Positions 17,785-26,293 of a stretch of 64,000 nt of DNA are shown piece by piece. The position numbers were made by a program, and so were the translations under genes. The notes below the pieces were generated by a model that saw only the letters and a program-made list of their open reading frames with translations, had not been told where the DNA came from and made no database searches. The number at the start of each line of letters is the position of its first letter. Position 1 is the first letter of the stretch. This DNA comes from Carnobacterium mobile DSM 4848 (GTDB lineage: Bacteria > Bacillota > Bacilli > Lactobacillales > Carnobacteriaceae): positions 2,279,501 through 2,343,500 of the forward strand of contig NZ_JQMR01000001.1 of assembly GCF_000744825.1 (NCBI RefSeq). The letters are read 5' to 3'.

Positions 17785-19539
17785 ATGCTCCAGACAATCA
17801 AACGGATTGGCAATAGCATAAAAGAAAAAGTAAAAAGTTTACAAGTAATTTTGGCGTTGGCTTTAGGGGTTTTGTCTATTTTTACTATTTTTTTATTTTC
17901 AATTTCTTTAGCTGCTATTTTTAAAGAAACACTGATCAATACAACTAAAACGACTACTCAGCAAAGTGTAACGCAATCCAGCATCACTTTAGCCAATGAG
18001 ATAGAAAATATGACAAGTACAGCTTATGGCATTCTGGATGAGCTTAAACGATCTACATTGCAAGCCGATGGTATTTCTGAACTTTTAGGAACAAGTTACC
18101 GTTTAAACCGAAATGTGGTTTCAATTAGTTTAGTAGATACTTTAGGTCAAGTAGTTCATTATGCACCTGCCCAATATAGACCTAAAAAAATAACGTCAAT
18201 TTATGAACAAGACTGGTTCCAAACTGAAATCTCGCCTAATCAATTTACTTTTTCTGCACCGCATGTACAAAACTTATTTGAAAAAAACTACCTATGGGTT
18301 TTGTCAGTCACCACACCGGTACTGATCCATAATGAGAAATACGTGTTGTTAATTGATTATAACTTTAACTCGTTAGGCAGTTATTTTAATAAGGTAACGA
18401 TTGGAAAAAGAGGGTATTCTTTCATCATAGATAATCAAAATGAATTAGTTTATCATCCACAACAACGAATGATTCAAACGAATGCCAAAGAAGAAAACCT
18501 GGAATTTGTTACTGATAAATTAGATGGAGTCTACATGACAGAAGATGAAAAAAACACCATTGCTATAGCTACAGTGCCATCAACCGGTTGGAAAGTGGTA
18601 GGGGTTTCTTATTTACAAGATTCAATTAAAGAAACATTAAGAGAGTTCCAAAAATATATGTTCTGGGTCTTTTTAGCAGTGGCAGGCTTGATTACAATCT
18701 TGAGCATTAGTGTGGCTAGGTATATTGCTCAACCAATTACAAATATGGTTAAAGTAATGCGCAATGTAGACGATAATCAATTTGACACGTATACAAATGA
18801 AAAACGATTCATAGAAGTTCAACGCTTATCAGGTTCTTACAATCATTTGATTGATCATGTAAAAACTTTGATGGATCAAGTTAAAACTGAGCAAGAGGAA
18901 TTAAGAAAAAGTGAAATGAATGTATTACAAGCTCAAATCAATCCGCATTTTTTATACAATACATTAGAATCTATTTTGTGGATGTCAGAAAGAAGAGATA
19001 ACCAAGGGGCCGCTGAAATGGTAGCTGCACTCGGAAAATTACTCCGAATCTCTTTGAGTAAAGGCAGTGAATTTATTACGCTCCGGCAAGAGCTAGCGCA
19101 TGCAGAAAGTTATTTGATCATTCAAAAGATTCGGTATAAAAATCAGTTTCACTATTCAATTGAAGCAGATGAAACCATTTTAAATAATCCAACTGTTAAA
19201 ATAATTATTCAGCCTTTTCTTGAAAATGCACTTTATCATGGAATTGAACGAATGGTAGATGAAGGCCGAATCATTATCAGAGCACTAGATAAGAAGGAGA
19301 AAATTTTAATCCAAGTGATAGACGATGGAATTGGGATTTCCATGGATATTCTTAAAGATATTGAAACTAAAAAAAATAGTGAAAAAGTTGGAATCGGCAT
19401 TCGTAATGTCCATCAAAGAGTGCAGATGTACTTCGGAAAAGAATATGGAGTAGAAATCAAGAGTGAACTGGATGTAGGTACAACTGTTAATATTTGGCTA
19501 CCTAAATCTATTCAGAAAGGTGACCTGAATGAGGAGTAA
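17785..19539 (+). CDS. YesM-type sensor histidine kinase
   Basis: A 584-residue membrane kinase. Two membrane helices (about residues 21-46 and 290-312) bracket an extracellular Cache-like sensor domain; HAMP (about 313-365) and a His_kinase domain follow. The phosphoacceptor lies in QAQINPHFLYNTLES, and the ATP-binding part shows LENALYHGIE and GIGIRNVHQR. This family phosphorylates YesN-type regulators, encoded just upstream. Its 3' end overlaps the lipoprotein gene by 11 bases, indicating coupled translation of the kinase and the sugar-binding protein. Confidence 0.92.
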   Translation: MLQTIKRIGNSIKEKVKSLQVILALALGVLSIFTIFLFSISLAAIFKETLINTTKTTTQQSVTQSSITLANEIENMTSTAYGILDELKRSTLQADGISELLGTSYRLNRNVVSISLVDTLGQVVHYAPAQYRPKKITSIYEQDWFQTEISPNQFTFSAPHVQNLFEKNYLWVLSVTTPVLIHNEKYVLLIDYNFNSLGSYFNKVTIGKRGYSFIIDNQNELVYHPQQRMIQTNAKEENLEFVTDKLDGVYMTEDEKNTIAIATVPSTGWKVVGVSYLQDSIKETLREFQKYMFWVFLAVAGLITILSISVARYIAQPITNMVKVMRNVDDNQFDTYTNEKRFIEVQRLSGSYNHLIDHVKTLMDQVKTEQEELRKSEMNVLQAQINPHFLYNTLESILWMSERRDNQGAAEMVAALGKLLRISLSKGSEFITLRQELAHAESYLIIQKIRYKNQFHYSIEADETILNNPTVKIIIQPFLENALYHGIERMVDEGRIIIRALDKKEKILIQVIDDGIGISMDILKDIETKKNSEKVGIGIRNVHQRVQMYFGKEYGVEIKSELDVGTTVNIWLPKSIQKGDLNEE

Positions 19540-20506
19540 TAGAAAGCAAAAAAGTTTATCGGTTTTCAGTTTCTTATGTATGGCTTCTCTTTTGCTGGGT
19601 TGTGAACCACAAGCTGCTGCGAAACATACAATTATGCTTATTTTAGATTCAGAAGAAACTTACTATAGTCAAATGATTGATGAAGGAGTAACTGAAGCTG
19701 TTTCAGAATACAGTGATGTGACAGTTTTAAAACGGATTCCTGCTAAAGTTAACGATAGCGAACAGCAGAATCGGTATCTTCAAGAGGCAGTAAATTTAGG
19801 AATAGATACCGTTATTTTTTCAGCTGCAGATATTGAGCAAAGTCAAAAAGACTTAGCTAGGGCTTCTGAAAAAGGACTCTCTATTATTATGATTGATAGT
19901 TTTTTAAGCGATTCTCAAGACCAGAATTATATTGGAACAAACGATCAAGAGGCAGGAGAATTAGCAGGGACAGCTTTAATTGAAGCATTAGGAACAAAAG
20001 CAAAAATCGGGATTTTGAATTTTGAAGAGCTGGCAAATAATAGCCAAGAAAGAGAAAAGGAAAGAGCATTTCATACTTATTTAGAAAACTTTCCAGATAT
20101 TGAGATTATTGAGCAGCAGCTTTCTTGGTCGGATAGCAAAACTGTTCAATTATTAACCGAAGAAATGTTGAGTAAGTACCCTGAAATGGATGGAATCGTT
20201 GCTTTTAATGAAATAACAACAATAGGTGCAGGAAGAGCAGTTGAAGCCAAAGAACTGCAAGATAAAGTAGCCGTTATTGGTTTTGACACTCAAAAAGAAT
20301 GCATTGAACTATTAGAAACTGGAAGTATCGCAGCATTGATCGTTCAAAACCCATTTGCTATCGGATATTTGGCCGTTCAAAGAGCATTAAACCCTAATGA
20401 TGAAAAAAGAGCAGCGGAACCGCTGTTCACTGAAGTTGAATTAGTAACTAAAAAGAATATGTATCAAACAGATAAAGAAAAGCTTCTATTCCCTTTTACC
20501 TATTAA
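19529..20506 (+). CDS. Sugar-binding lipoprotein, ribose/galactose-binding type (probable accessory sensor)
   Basis: A 325-residue periplasmic-binding-protein-like lipoprotein. The signal peptide ends in the lipobox LLGC (Cys about residue 25), and the mature part has the two-lobed type 1 binding fold with VIFSAADIEQSQ and IGTNDQEAGELAGTAL characteristic of ribose and galactose binders. It overlaps the kinase gene and has no ABC partner of its own, so it more likely presents ligand to the kinase than feeds a transporter. Similar three-component sugar sensors are known in Firmicutes. The likely target is the mglBAC operon 4.6 kb downstream. Confidence 0.85.
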   Translation: MRSNRKQKSLSVFSFLCMASLLLGCEPQAAAKHTIMLILDSEETYYSQMIDEGVTEAVSEYSDVTVLKRIPAKVNDSEQQNRYLQEAVNLGIDTVIFSAADIEQSQKDLARASEKGLSIIMIDSFLSDSQDQNYIGTNDQEAGELAGTALIEALGTKAKIGILNFEELANNSQEREKERAFHTYLENFPDIEIIEQQLSWSDSKTVQLLTEEMLSKYPEMDGIVAFNEITTIGAGRAVEAKELQDKVAVIGFDTQKECIELLETGSIAALIVQNPFAIGYLAVQRALNPNDEKRAAEPLFTEVELVTKKNMYQTDKEKLLFPFTY

Positions 20507-20774
20507 CTAAAGAAAACCTACTATTTTCATCTTTTTGCATGTTAATTGTACTTAAAAAGGTATATTCCTAAAAAGAATCTATCTTTTTTTGGTTAGTCTT
20601 TAAATGATTCGTCTTATAGAAAGCGATGTCAATCATTTGATAAAGTTCTTAAACAGCGATATGCTTAGATTATATAGAATAGCAAGGTTAGTGGATGACA
20701 AAATAAAGTAGTAAATTAGTTAAACAATAGAAGAAGATACAGAGAACTTAGCAGATATGAGGAAGTGGTAAGCG

Positions 20775-21458
20775 GTGGAACTGAATAAAATTTTTTTCCT
20801 AAGATTGGTATTGGCCAGTATTTTAGGTGGATCGATTGGCATCAATCGCGAATTGCGTGCAAAAGAAGCTGGGATTCGAACGCATTTTCTAGTTTCATTA
20901 GGAAGTGCATTGATCATGATTATTTCCCAACATGGGTTCAATGATGTTATTGATATGGCTGGTTATGAATTGGATCCAGCTCGGGTGTCAGCTCAAGTCG
21001 TTAGCGGGATCGGCTTTATTGGAGCAGGAATGATCATTATCCAAAAGTATTCTATTAAGGGACTGACTAGTGCAGCTGGAATATGGACAACAGCTGGGAT
21101 CGGTTTAACAGTAGGTGGAGGGCTTTATTTTGTAGGAATAAGTGCAACAATTTTGACGTTGATCGGCTTTGAATTAACCACTATCATATTTAAACAAATC
21201 GGCACAAAAACAACTATGTTTGAGATTTCTACGCCAAAAAAGGAGATATTACAAGACATTATTCAACTTTTACGAAAAAAGAACAGGTACCTGCAAAAGT
21301 ATGAAGTGAAGGATAAAAAGATCGAAGGGGAAACAGTTTATTATGCGACATTTTACATCAGATCCAATAATCCACGAGAAGGGACGATGTTGTTAGAAGA
21401 AATTCAAACAATTCCTGATGTCATAGTGGAAAGAGCAGACTTTTCCGCAGATGAATAA
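20775..21458 (+). CDS. MgtC/SapB family membrane protein
   Basis: A 227-residue protein with four or so membrane helices containing the MgtC pattern GGSIGINRELRAKEAGIRTHFLVSLGSALIM in pieces, and the GIGFIGAGMI motif, followed by a soluble C-terminal domain of about 80 residues. Such proteins are tied to magnesium stress and, in pathogens, to survival in host cells, but their molecular role is unsettled. The GTG start at 20775 has an AGGAAG site about 10 bases upstream. The gap 20507-20774 has no gene and no magnesium riboswitch motif that I can see. Confidence 0.9.
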   Translation: MELNKIFFLRLVLASILGGSIGINRELRAKEAGIRTHFLVSLGSALIMIISQHGFNDVIDMAGYELDPARVSAQVVSGIGFIGAGMIIIQKYSIKGLTSAAGIWTTAGIGLTVGGGLYFVGISATILTLIGFELTTIIFKQIGTKTTMFEISTPKKEILQDIIQLLRKKNRYLQKYEVKDKKIEGETVYYATFYIRSNNPREGTMLLEEIQTIPDVIVERADFSADE

Positions 21459-21607
21459 GTCAATTTTTTGACAGAGAATAAGATAACCGATAAAATTGGT
21501 GTATCCATCAGAAAGACCATTTTATAAATGAGTATTAAAATAGAAAGGAAGTGAATAGGCGTTTTTCTCTCATATTTAAGATTGAGAGACACCAACGTCT
21601 CAGAACA

Positions 21608-22216
21608 ATGAAAAACAAGAAAATATTAATGGGAGTTATAACCTTAACTTCTTTAACAGTTTTATCAGCTTGTTCTTCTAATGAAGATAATTCATCATCA
21701 AGCAGTGAAGCAAGTATTGAGTCAGTTGTTCCTTCTGTTTCTAGTGAAATGAGCGAGGCTGATATGGATAGTATGGAAAGCATGCAGCATGAAGATTCTG
21801 GTGAAGTTCCGACAGGATTAAAAGAAGCAGAAAATCCAAAATATAAAGTAGGCGACAAAGCAACTATTGAAACAACTCACATGGCCGGCATGAAAGATGC
21901 AGAGGCAACGATCGTAGGAGCTTTCGACACAACAGCTTATGAAGTTTCGTATGTCCCTACTAATGGCGGAAAAAGAGTAGAAGACCATAAATGGGTTGTT
22001 CAAGAAGAAATAAAAGATGCCGGAGAAAATATGTTAGAACCGGGAGATGAAGTAGAGATAGAAGCTGATCATATGGAAGGGATGAAAGGCGCAACGGCAA
22101 CAATTGAAGATGCTAAACAAACTACTGTATATATGATTGATTACATGCCAAAAAATGGTGGAAAAGAAGTTAAAAATCATAAATGGGTAACAGAAGATGA
22201 ACTCTCTGGAAAATAG
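21608..22216 (+). CDS. DUF1541 (YdhK-like) lipoprotein
   Basis: A 202-residue secreted lipoprotein: lipobox LSAC, a serine- and acid-rich linker with a methionine/histidine-rich patch (MDSMESMQHED), then two copies of the DUF1541 repeat (about residues 75-130 and 140-195), each with HMxGMK and NGGK...HKWV. The Met/His patches suggest a metal, possibly copper, at the cell surface; that is inference. The ATG at 21608 gives a normal signal peptide but has a weak ribosome binding site; an in-frame GTG at 21551 sits close behind AAAGGAA and would add 19 basic residues. A strong terminator follows. Confidence 0.85.
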   Translation: MKNKKILMGVITLTSLTVLSACSSNEDNSSSSSEASIESVVPSVSSEMSEADMDSMESMQHEDSGEVPTGLKEAENPKYKVGDKATIETTHMAGMKDAEATIVGAFDTTAYEVSYVPTNGGKRVEDHKWVVQEEIKDAGENMLEPGDEVEIEADHMEGMKGATATIEDAKQTTVYMIDYMPKNGGKEVKNHKWVTEDELSGK

Positions 22217-22235
22217 ACAGCATCCAAATTGAAAG

Positions 22236-22282
22236 AAAAAATATTCCTGTTGAGCTTAAAGAGCTTACAGGAATATTTTTTT
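22236..22282 (+). terminator. Intrinsic terminator
   Basis: A 15-bp stem (AAAAAATATTCCTGT and complement) with a T-run follows the DUF1541 gene. Confidence 0.85.
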
Positions 22283-22378
22283 TAAATCATTTTCTTATTG
22301 TTTTATTTAACTAAAGAAATCGGGTGCAACGAGCTGGGTCTGTAAAGAAAAAGGAAGAGCACAAACTAAGGAAAACTA

Positions 22379-22510
22379 GGCTGCACCACCAATTGGAATG
22401 ATGCTGAGCGCACGTGGGATTGTCCATGTCATGGATCACGTTTTTCTTATGAAGGAGAAGTCTTGGAAGGACCAGCTATTAATCCACTTAAAACGATAGA
22501 AGACAAATAG
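22379..22510 (+). pseudogene. Remnant of a Rieske-domain oxidoreductase
   Basis: Forty-three codons and a stop encode the C-terminal end of a Rieske [2Fe-2S] domain: LGC, then [19 protein letters not shown], then a normal family ending. The second cluster-binding box (CPCHGSRF) is intact, but the frame has a stop (TAA) four codons before the LGC and the first binding box CTH is disrupted. In Firmicutes this domain usually ends a FAD-dependent oxidoreductase of about 500 residues, so almost all of the gene has been lost. No start or ribosome binding site precedes it. Confidence 0.75.
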
Positions 22511-22558
22511 AGAGAACACATTTAAGAAAAAAAGCGAGGAGGATGAGACAACAATCTC

Positions 22559-22813
22559 GGTTCTATTATTTTTTGTGTTGGTAAGAAGAATGTATCTATT
22601 CTACAATCTTGAAATTTTTGGAGGAATAGCGGCTGCTTGCAGCCATGTAAAGGATTCAATGCGAATTACGAAGCGGTTAGGCTTCGTTTGAGGCTTGAAA
22701 GGCTGGAGACAGATAAGGCTCCAGTCGTTCCCATGGCTTCTTGCAAGCAGACGCGTAAATTCCGGAGGAAATTTTATTATTTAAGCATTACCAACACGAT
22801 TGGATAAAGAACC
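22559..22813. repeat. Dispersed multi-hairpin element, copy A
   Basis: A 255-base imperfect palindrome bounded by GGTTCT and AGAACC, with inner inverted arms GTTGGTAAG/CATTACCAAC and CTGCTTGCA-GCCATG/CATGGC-TGCAAGCAG, and two internal hairpins (GAAGC-GCTTC and CTGGAG-CTCCAG). A near-identical copy lies at 41333-41584 and an inverted, diverged copy near 33910-34190. No protein is encoded. Confidence 0.85.
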
Positions 22814-22905
22814 ACAATCTCATTCTCTTCGCTCTTTTACATGTAGTATGTTCGAAGGGTTCTAGAAAAGCAACTTGGATCAAGTCTCTTTAGAAGCTTT
22901 TCTTA

Positions 22906-23814
22906 TTACTTTTCTTCAAAATAATGATTTTCTTTTAAAAATTTTTCAGCAACATTGGAAGGTTCCAATAAATCATTATCTACTTGATAATTTAAGTTTT
23001 GCATGGTTTCTGTTGAGATTTGTCCTGTTAATTTTGATAAAGTAGCTTCTAGCTCAGGGTATTCTTTTAAAATCTCTTCCGTTGCAACTAAACTGGCATC
23101 GTAAGAAGGAAAGAACTGATGATCATCTTCCAGTATTTGTAAATCGTAGCTCACAATTCGACCATCAGTAGAATAACCTAAAACTACGTCCATTTTCCCA
23201 GAAGCTAAAGCATCGTAAACTAAACCGATCTGCATGGGGTAGACGCGTTTAAAATCAAAATTATATTCTTTAATAAATGCAGGATACCCATCCGTTTCAC
23301 GTTTTAGCCAAGTTGCATCAACAGCTGCTGTTAAGTCGCCTGCGATTGCTTGTAAATCACTGATAGTCTTCAAATCATACTTTTCAGCTGTTTCTTTAGT
23401 AACCATAAAAACAAAGTTGTTAGCAAAGCCATAAGAAGGGAAATAAACTTGATCGTATCTTTTGGCAAATTTTTTTTGAACAAGTGCCAAAGCTTTTTCC
23501 GGATCCTTTTCTGCTGGCAGCTGAAGTATTCCAGTGACGTCTGTACCCGTGTAACGTGGAGCAGCAATATCGATATCGCCACGTAATAAAGCGTTGTGCA
23601 TAATGTTGGCAGACCCTAAGTTGCTGATGATTTCAACAGAAGTACCTAAATCATGTTCAATCATCCCGCTTACGAGATTAGCTAAAATTTGAGATTCTGA
23701 AGTAACCCCGCCAGATACTCTAATACTGCTTTTACCTGAACCAAGGCCGGGTAAGGAACAACCGCTCAGTACAACTAAAAGTAAAACAAAAAAAGCAATA
23801 AACTTTTTTTTCAT
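22906..23814 (-). CDS. Osmoprotectant-binding lipoprotein, OpuCC/OsmX type (orphan)
   Basis: A 302-residue lipoprotein with lipobox LSGC (Cys about residue 19) and an OpuAC-type domain: SESQILANLVSGMIEH near the start and DLQILEDDHQFFPSYDASLV near the end, closely parallel to the binding half of the 5699-7216 fusion. It binds a quaternary amine such as betaine, carnitine or choline. No ATPase or permease is adjacent, so it may feed another OpuC complex in the cell. It lies next to a dispersed repeat and a gene remnant, a region that seems to have lost genes. Confidence 0.88.
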   Translation of the reverse strand: MKKKFIAFFVLLLVVLSGCSLPGLGSGKSSIRVSGGVTSESQILANLVSGMIEHDLGTSVEIISNLGSANIMHNALLRGDIDIAAPRYTGTDVTGILQLPAEKDPEKALALVQKKFAKRYDQVYFPSYGFANNFVFMVTKETAEKYDLKTISDLQAIAGDLTAAVDATWLKRETDGYPAFIKEYNFDFKRVYPMQIGLVYDALASGKMDVVLGYSTDGRIVSYDLQILEDDHQFFPSYDASLVATEEILKEYPELEATLSKLTGQISTETMQNLNYQVDNDLLEPSNVAEKFLKENHYFEEK

Positions 23815-24038
23815 ATTTTAACCTCCAAATAAATATCTTAACAAAACCTATTCTCCTTTATTATGTTTACGCAAATATTTTCTTATCAGCTCTTTAAGTA
23901 TACCATTTCTTACTTTAAAAGATAAAAAATTAGATTGAGTAAGGAATCAGCTACTTTAATTGCAGAGTGGAGGTTTATTTGGCGGACTGCTTCTGTTATG
24001 ATGTTAAAGTAATTATTATCTAACGAAAGAGGATGAAC

Positions 24039-24935
24039 ATGAATTATTTATTAGATGTATTAAAAGGAATGGTAATCGGCATAGCTAATATTGTTCCTGG
24101 AGTTAGCGGCGGAACGATGGCCGTTTCCTTAGGTATTTATGACCGGATGATTTCTTCAATCAGTCATTTGTTTAAAAATTGGAAAGTCAGCTTAAAAACG
24201 TTGCTGCCTATTTTGATAGGAGCAGCTTTGGGAATCGTTGCCTTTACTTATACAATTGAGTTTTTGTTAAGCAACTATACATTACCCACAGCTTTAGCTT
24301 TTATAGGTTTGATTTTAGGCGGCGTTCCCTTATTATGGACTTCTTTTCAAGCTGGTTTGAAATTTAAAGGCGAAAAAATTTCACTGAGTCATTTGATCTT
24401 CTTTATCTTGATGTTTGCATTAGTTGCAGTTCTACCTTTGTTTCAAGGAGTAGATTCTTCTTTCAACGCGATTGCACTGACACCGTATAGCCTGCTTAAA
24501 TTATTTCTGATTGGAATCATTGCCTCAGCGACAATGATTATCCCTGGAATAAGCGGATCCTTGGTATTGATGATTTTAGGCTACTATTATTCCATTATTA
24601 ATACGATCACGAGTTTTATTACTGCTTTGCGGACTGGTGATATGGAAGCTCTCTTGCCTAATCTTATCGTATTATTTGTTTTCGGTATTGGTGTTTTGAT
24701 TGGAATTTTTTTAATCAGCAAGATGATTGAATTTTTATTTAAAAATTATAGTTCAATAACTTACAGTGGGATTTTAGGGTTAGTATTTGCTTCACCTGTT
24801 GCTATTTTGCTAAATACAAATGCACTGAATGATTTGCATACCGCTCATGCACTTTCCTTTTCTATTATCGGAATCATTTTAATGGTTGTTTGTTTTTATG
24901 GTATTTATCAACTGGGAAAAAAAGAAATGAAGTAA
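24039..24935 (+). CDS. DUF368 membrane protein (PopT/undecaprenyl-phosphate translocase-like family)
   Basis: A 298-residue protein with eight or so membrane helices and the family motifs GIANIVPGVSGGTMA near the N terminus and IIPGISGSLVL in the middle, an internal-repeat pattern. DUF368 proteins (PopT) have been linked to recycling of the undecaprenyl phosphate carrier across the membrane. The ATG at 24039 has AAAGAGG six bases upstream; the ATG at 24033 would overlap that site. It is a single-gene unit ending in a terminator. Confidence 0.85.
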   Translation: MNYLLDVLKGMVIGIANIVPGVSGGTMAVSLGIYDRMISSISHLFKNWKVSLKTLLPILIGAALGIVAFTYTIEFLLSNYTLPTALAFIGLILGGVPLLWTSFQAGLKFKGEKISLSHLIFFILMFALVAVLPLFQGVDSSFNAIALTPYSLLKLFLIGIIASATMIIPGISGSLVLMILGYYYSIINTITSFITALRTGDMEALLPNLIVLFVFGIGVLIGIFLISKMIEFLFKNYSSITYSGILGLVFASPVAILLNTNALNDLHTAHALSFSIIGIILMVVCFYGIYQLGKKEMK

Positions 24936-24945
24936 GCTAGCTTAG

Positions 24946-24991
24946 AAAGATGGAATGAAAGTGCAATCGACACTTCTGTTCCATCTTTTTT
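24946..24991 (+). terminator. Intrinsic terminator
   Basis: A stem with AAAGATGGAA and TTCCATCTTT arms, a small internal loop and six T at the end. Confidence 0.85.
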
Positions 24992-25093
24992 GATTTTACT
25001 TTGGAGTTGGCTCGGTCGATTATTTAAAAATAGCGTATCGTATCATTTTGAACAGGAAAAGTATGAAATCACATAGTCGTTTAGAGAATAAAA

Positions 25094-25107
25094 TGGTAAC
25101 GTTTACA
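25094..25107. promoter_or_regulatory. Candidate CcpA site (cre) upstream of mglB
   Basis: TGGTAACGTTTACA fits the cre core at all but one position. It lies 36 bases upstream of the mglB start, just after a TAAAAT (25088-25093) that could be a -10, so bound CcpA would block the operon. No good -35 is visible, as expected for an activator-dependent promoter. Confidence 0.55.
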
Positions 25108-25142
25108 TGTGAAGTAACTATTATAATTTGGAGGTTAGAAGG

Positions 25143-26168
25143 ATGGGTAAATTTAAGAAACTTTTATTGAGCTCAGCTGCATTATTGACAATTGGTACAT
25201 TGACAGCTTGTGGAGATTCATCAGCTGAAGGCGAATCATCAGGATCAGGAGATAAAATTGGTGTCGCTTTTTATAAATATGACGATACGTATATCTCTTC
25301 CGTTCGTCAGGCTTTAGAAGATGCTTCGAAAGATAACAAAGATGTGGAATTACTGTTAAATGATTCTAAAGGAGACCAAGCTACCCAAAATGATCAAATT
25401 GATGTCTTGATTCAAAAAGGAGTTAAAGTCTTACTAGTTAATGTTGTAGATACAGGTGCAGCACAAACCGTTATTGATAAAGCTTCAGCCGCTGATATTC
25501 CTGTAATCTTTTTCAATCGTGAACCAGATAGCGGTATTTTGACAAGTTATGACAAAGCACGTTTTGTTGGTACAAAACCAGAAGAAGCCGGAGTCATCCA
25601 AGGAGAAATGGCAGCTGAACTATGGAATTCAGATAAATCATTAGATAAAAATGGGGACGGAATTTTAAATTACGTTATGTTGATGGGAGATGCCGATAAT
25701 CCTGAAGCAATTGCCCGCACTCAATATTCTGTTTCAACGATTGAAGATTCAGGAATTGGTGTGAAAGAAATTGGTCAACAAGTAGCTAACTGGGATGCCG
25801 ATAAAGCTAACACAGCGGTTTCAGCTTGGTTGTCACGTGAAGGCGATAATATTGAAATGGTATTGGCAAATAATGACTCAATGGCGTCCGGAGCGATTTC
25901 TGCATTACAATCTGGCGGCTATAACAATGGCGACGATAAATATATACCCGTTTTCGGTGTAGATGCAACAGATGAAGCAGTTGACTTGATTTCAAAAAAT
26001 TATATGTCAGGAACAGTTAAACAAGATGCAGTGGGAATGGCTGAAGCTATCTTTGCTCTAGGTGTTAATGCTGCCCAAGGAAAAGATTATATTGAAGATA
26101 CAGATTATGAATACGACGATACAGGAATTTCGATCCGTATTCCTTACCAAGCTTATTCTGGTGAATAA
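25143..26168 (+). CDS. mglB: Galactose/glucose ABC transporter binding lipoprotein MglB
   Basis: A 341-residue lipoprotein: lipobox LTAC (Cys about residue 23), then a type 1 sugar-binding fold with FYKYDDTYISSVRQAL at the start of the mature part and DKNGDGILNYV, the calcium-binding-like loop typical of galactose/glucose binders. It captures galactose, methyl-galactoside or glucose outside the cell. The ATG at 25143 has GGAGG eight bases upstream; a TTG at 25128 is rejected because it precedes that site. It is first in mglBAC and is followed by a stem-loop that may keep its message more abundant. Confidence 0.92.
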   Translation: MGKFKKLLLSSAALLTIGTLTACGDSSAEGESSGSGDKIGVAFYKYDDTYISSVRQALEDASKDNKDVELLLNDSKGDQATQNDQIDVLIQKGVKVLLVNVVDTGAAQTVIDKASAADIPVIFFNREPDSGILTSYDKARFVGTKPEEAGVIQGEMAAELWNSDKSLDKNGDGILNYVMLMGDADNPEAIARTQYSVSTIEDSGIGVKEIGQQVANWDADKANTAVSAWLSREGDNIEMVLANNDSMASGAISALQSGGYNNGDDKYIPVFGVDATDEAVDLISKNYMSGTVKQDAVGMAEAIFALGVNAAQGKDYIEDTDYEYDDTGISIRIPYQAYSGE

Positions 26169-26209
26169 AAAGATTTATAAATGTTTATGTAAATGAAGTG
26201 AATTGATTT

Positions 26210-26257
26210 AAATGATAAGGATTGATAGGACTTTTTGTATACCAATTCTTATCATTT
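26210..26257 (+). terminator. Intercistronic stem-loop between mglB and mglA
   Basis: A 15-bp stem (AAATGATAAGGATTG with one G-T pair) and a 17-base loop, not followed by a clear T run. It probably acts as a partial terminator or a 3' stabiliser of the mglB message. Confidence 0.6.
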
Positions 26258-26293
26258 TACCAAACATCAGTTTAAATAAAGGCGGTGATTTCT

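Noticed and set aside
20507-20774. Magnesium-sensing leader before the MgtC-like gene
   Set aside because: No M-box motif is seen; the leader is AT-rich and lacks clear long stems.
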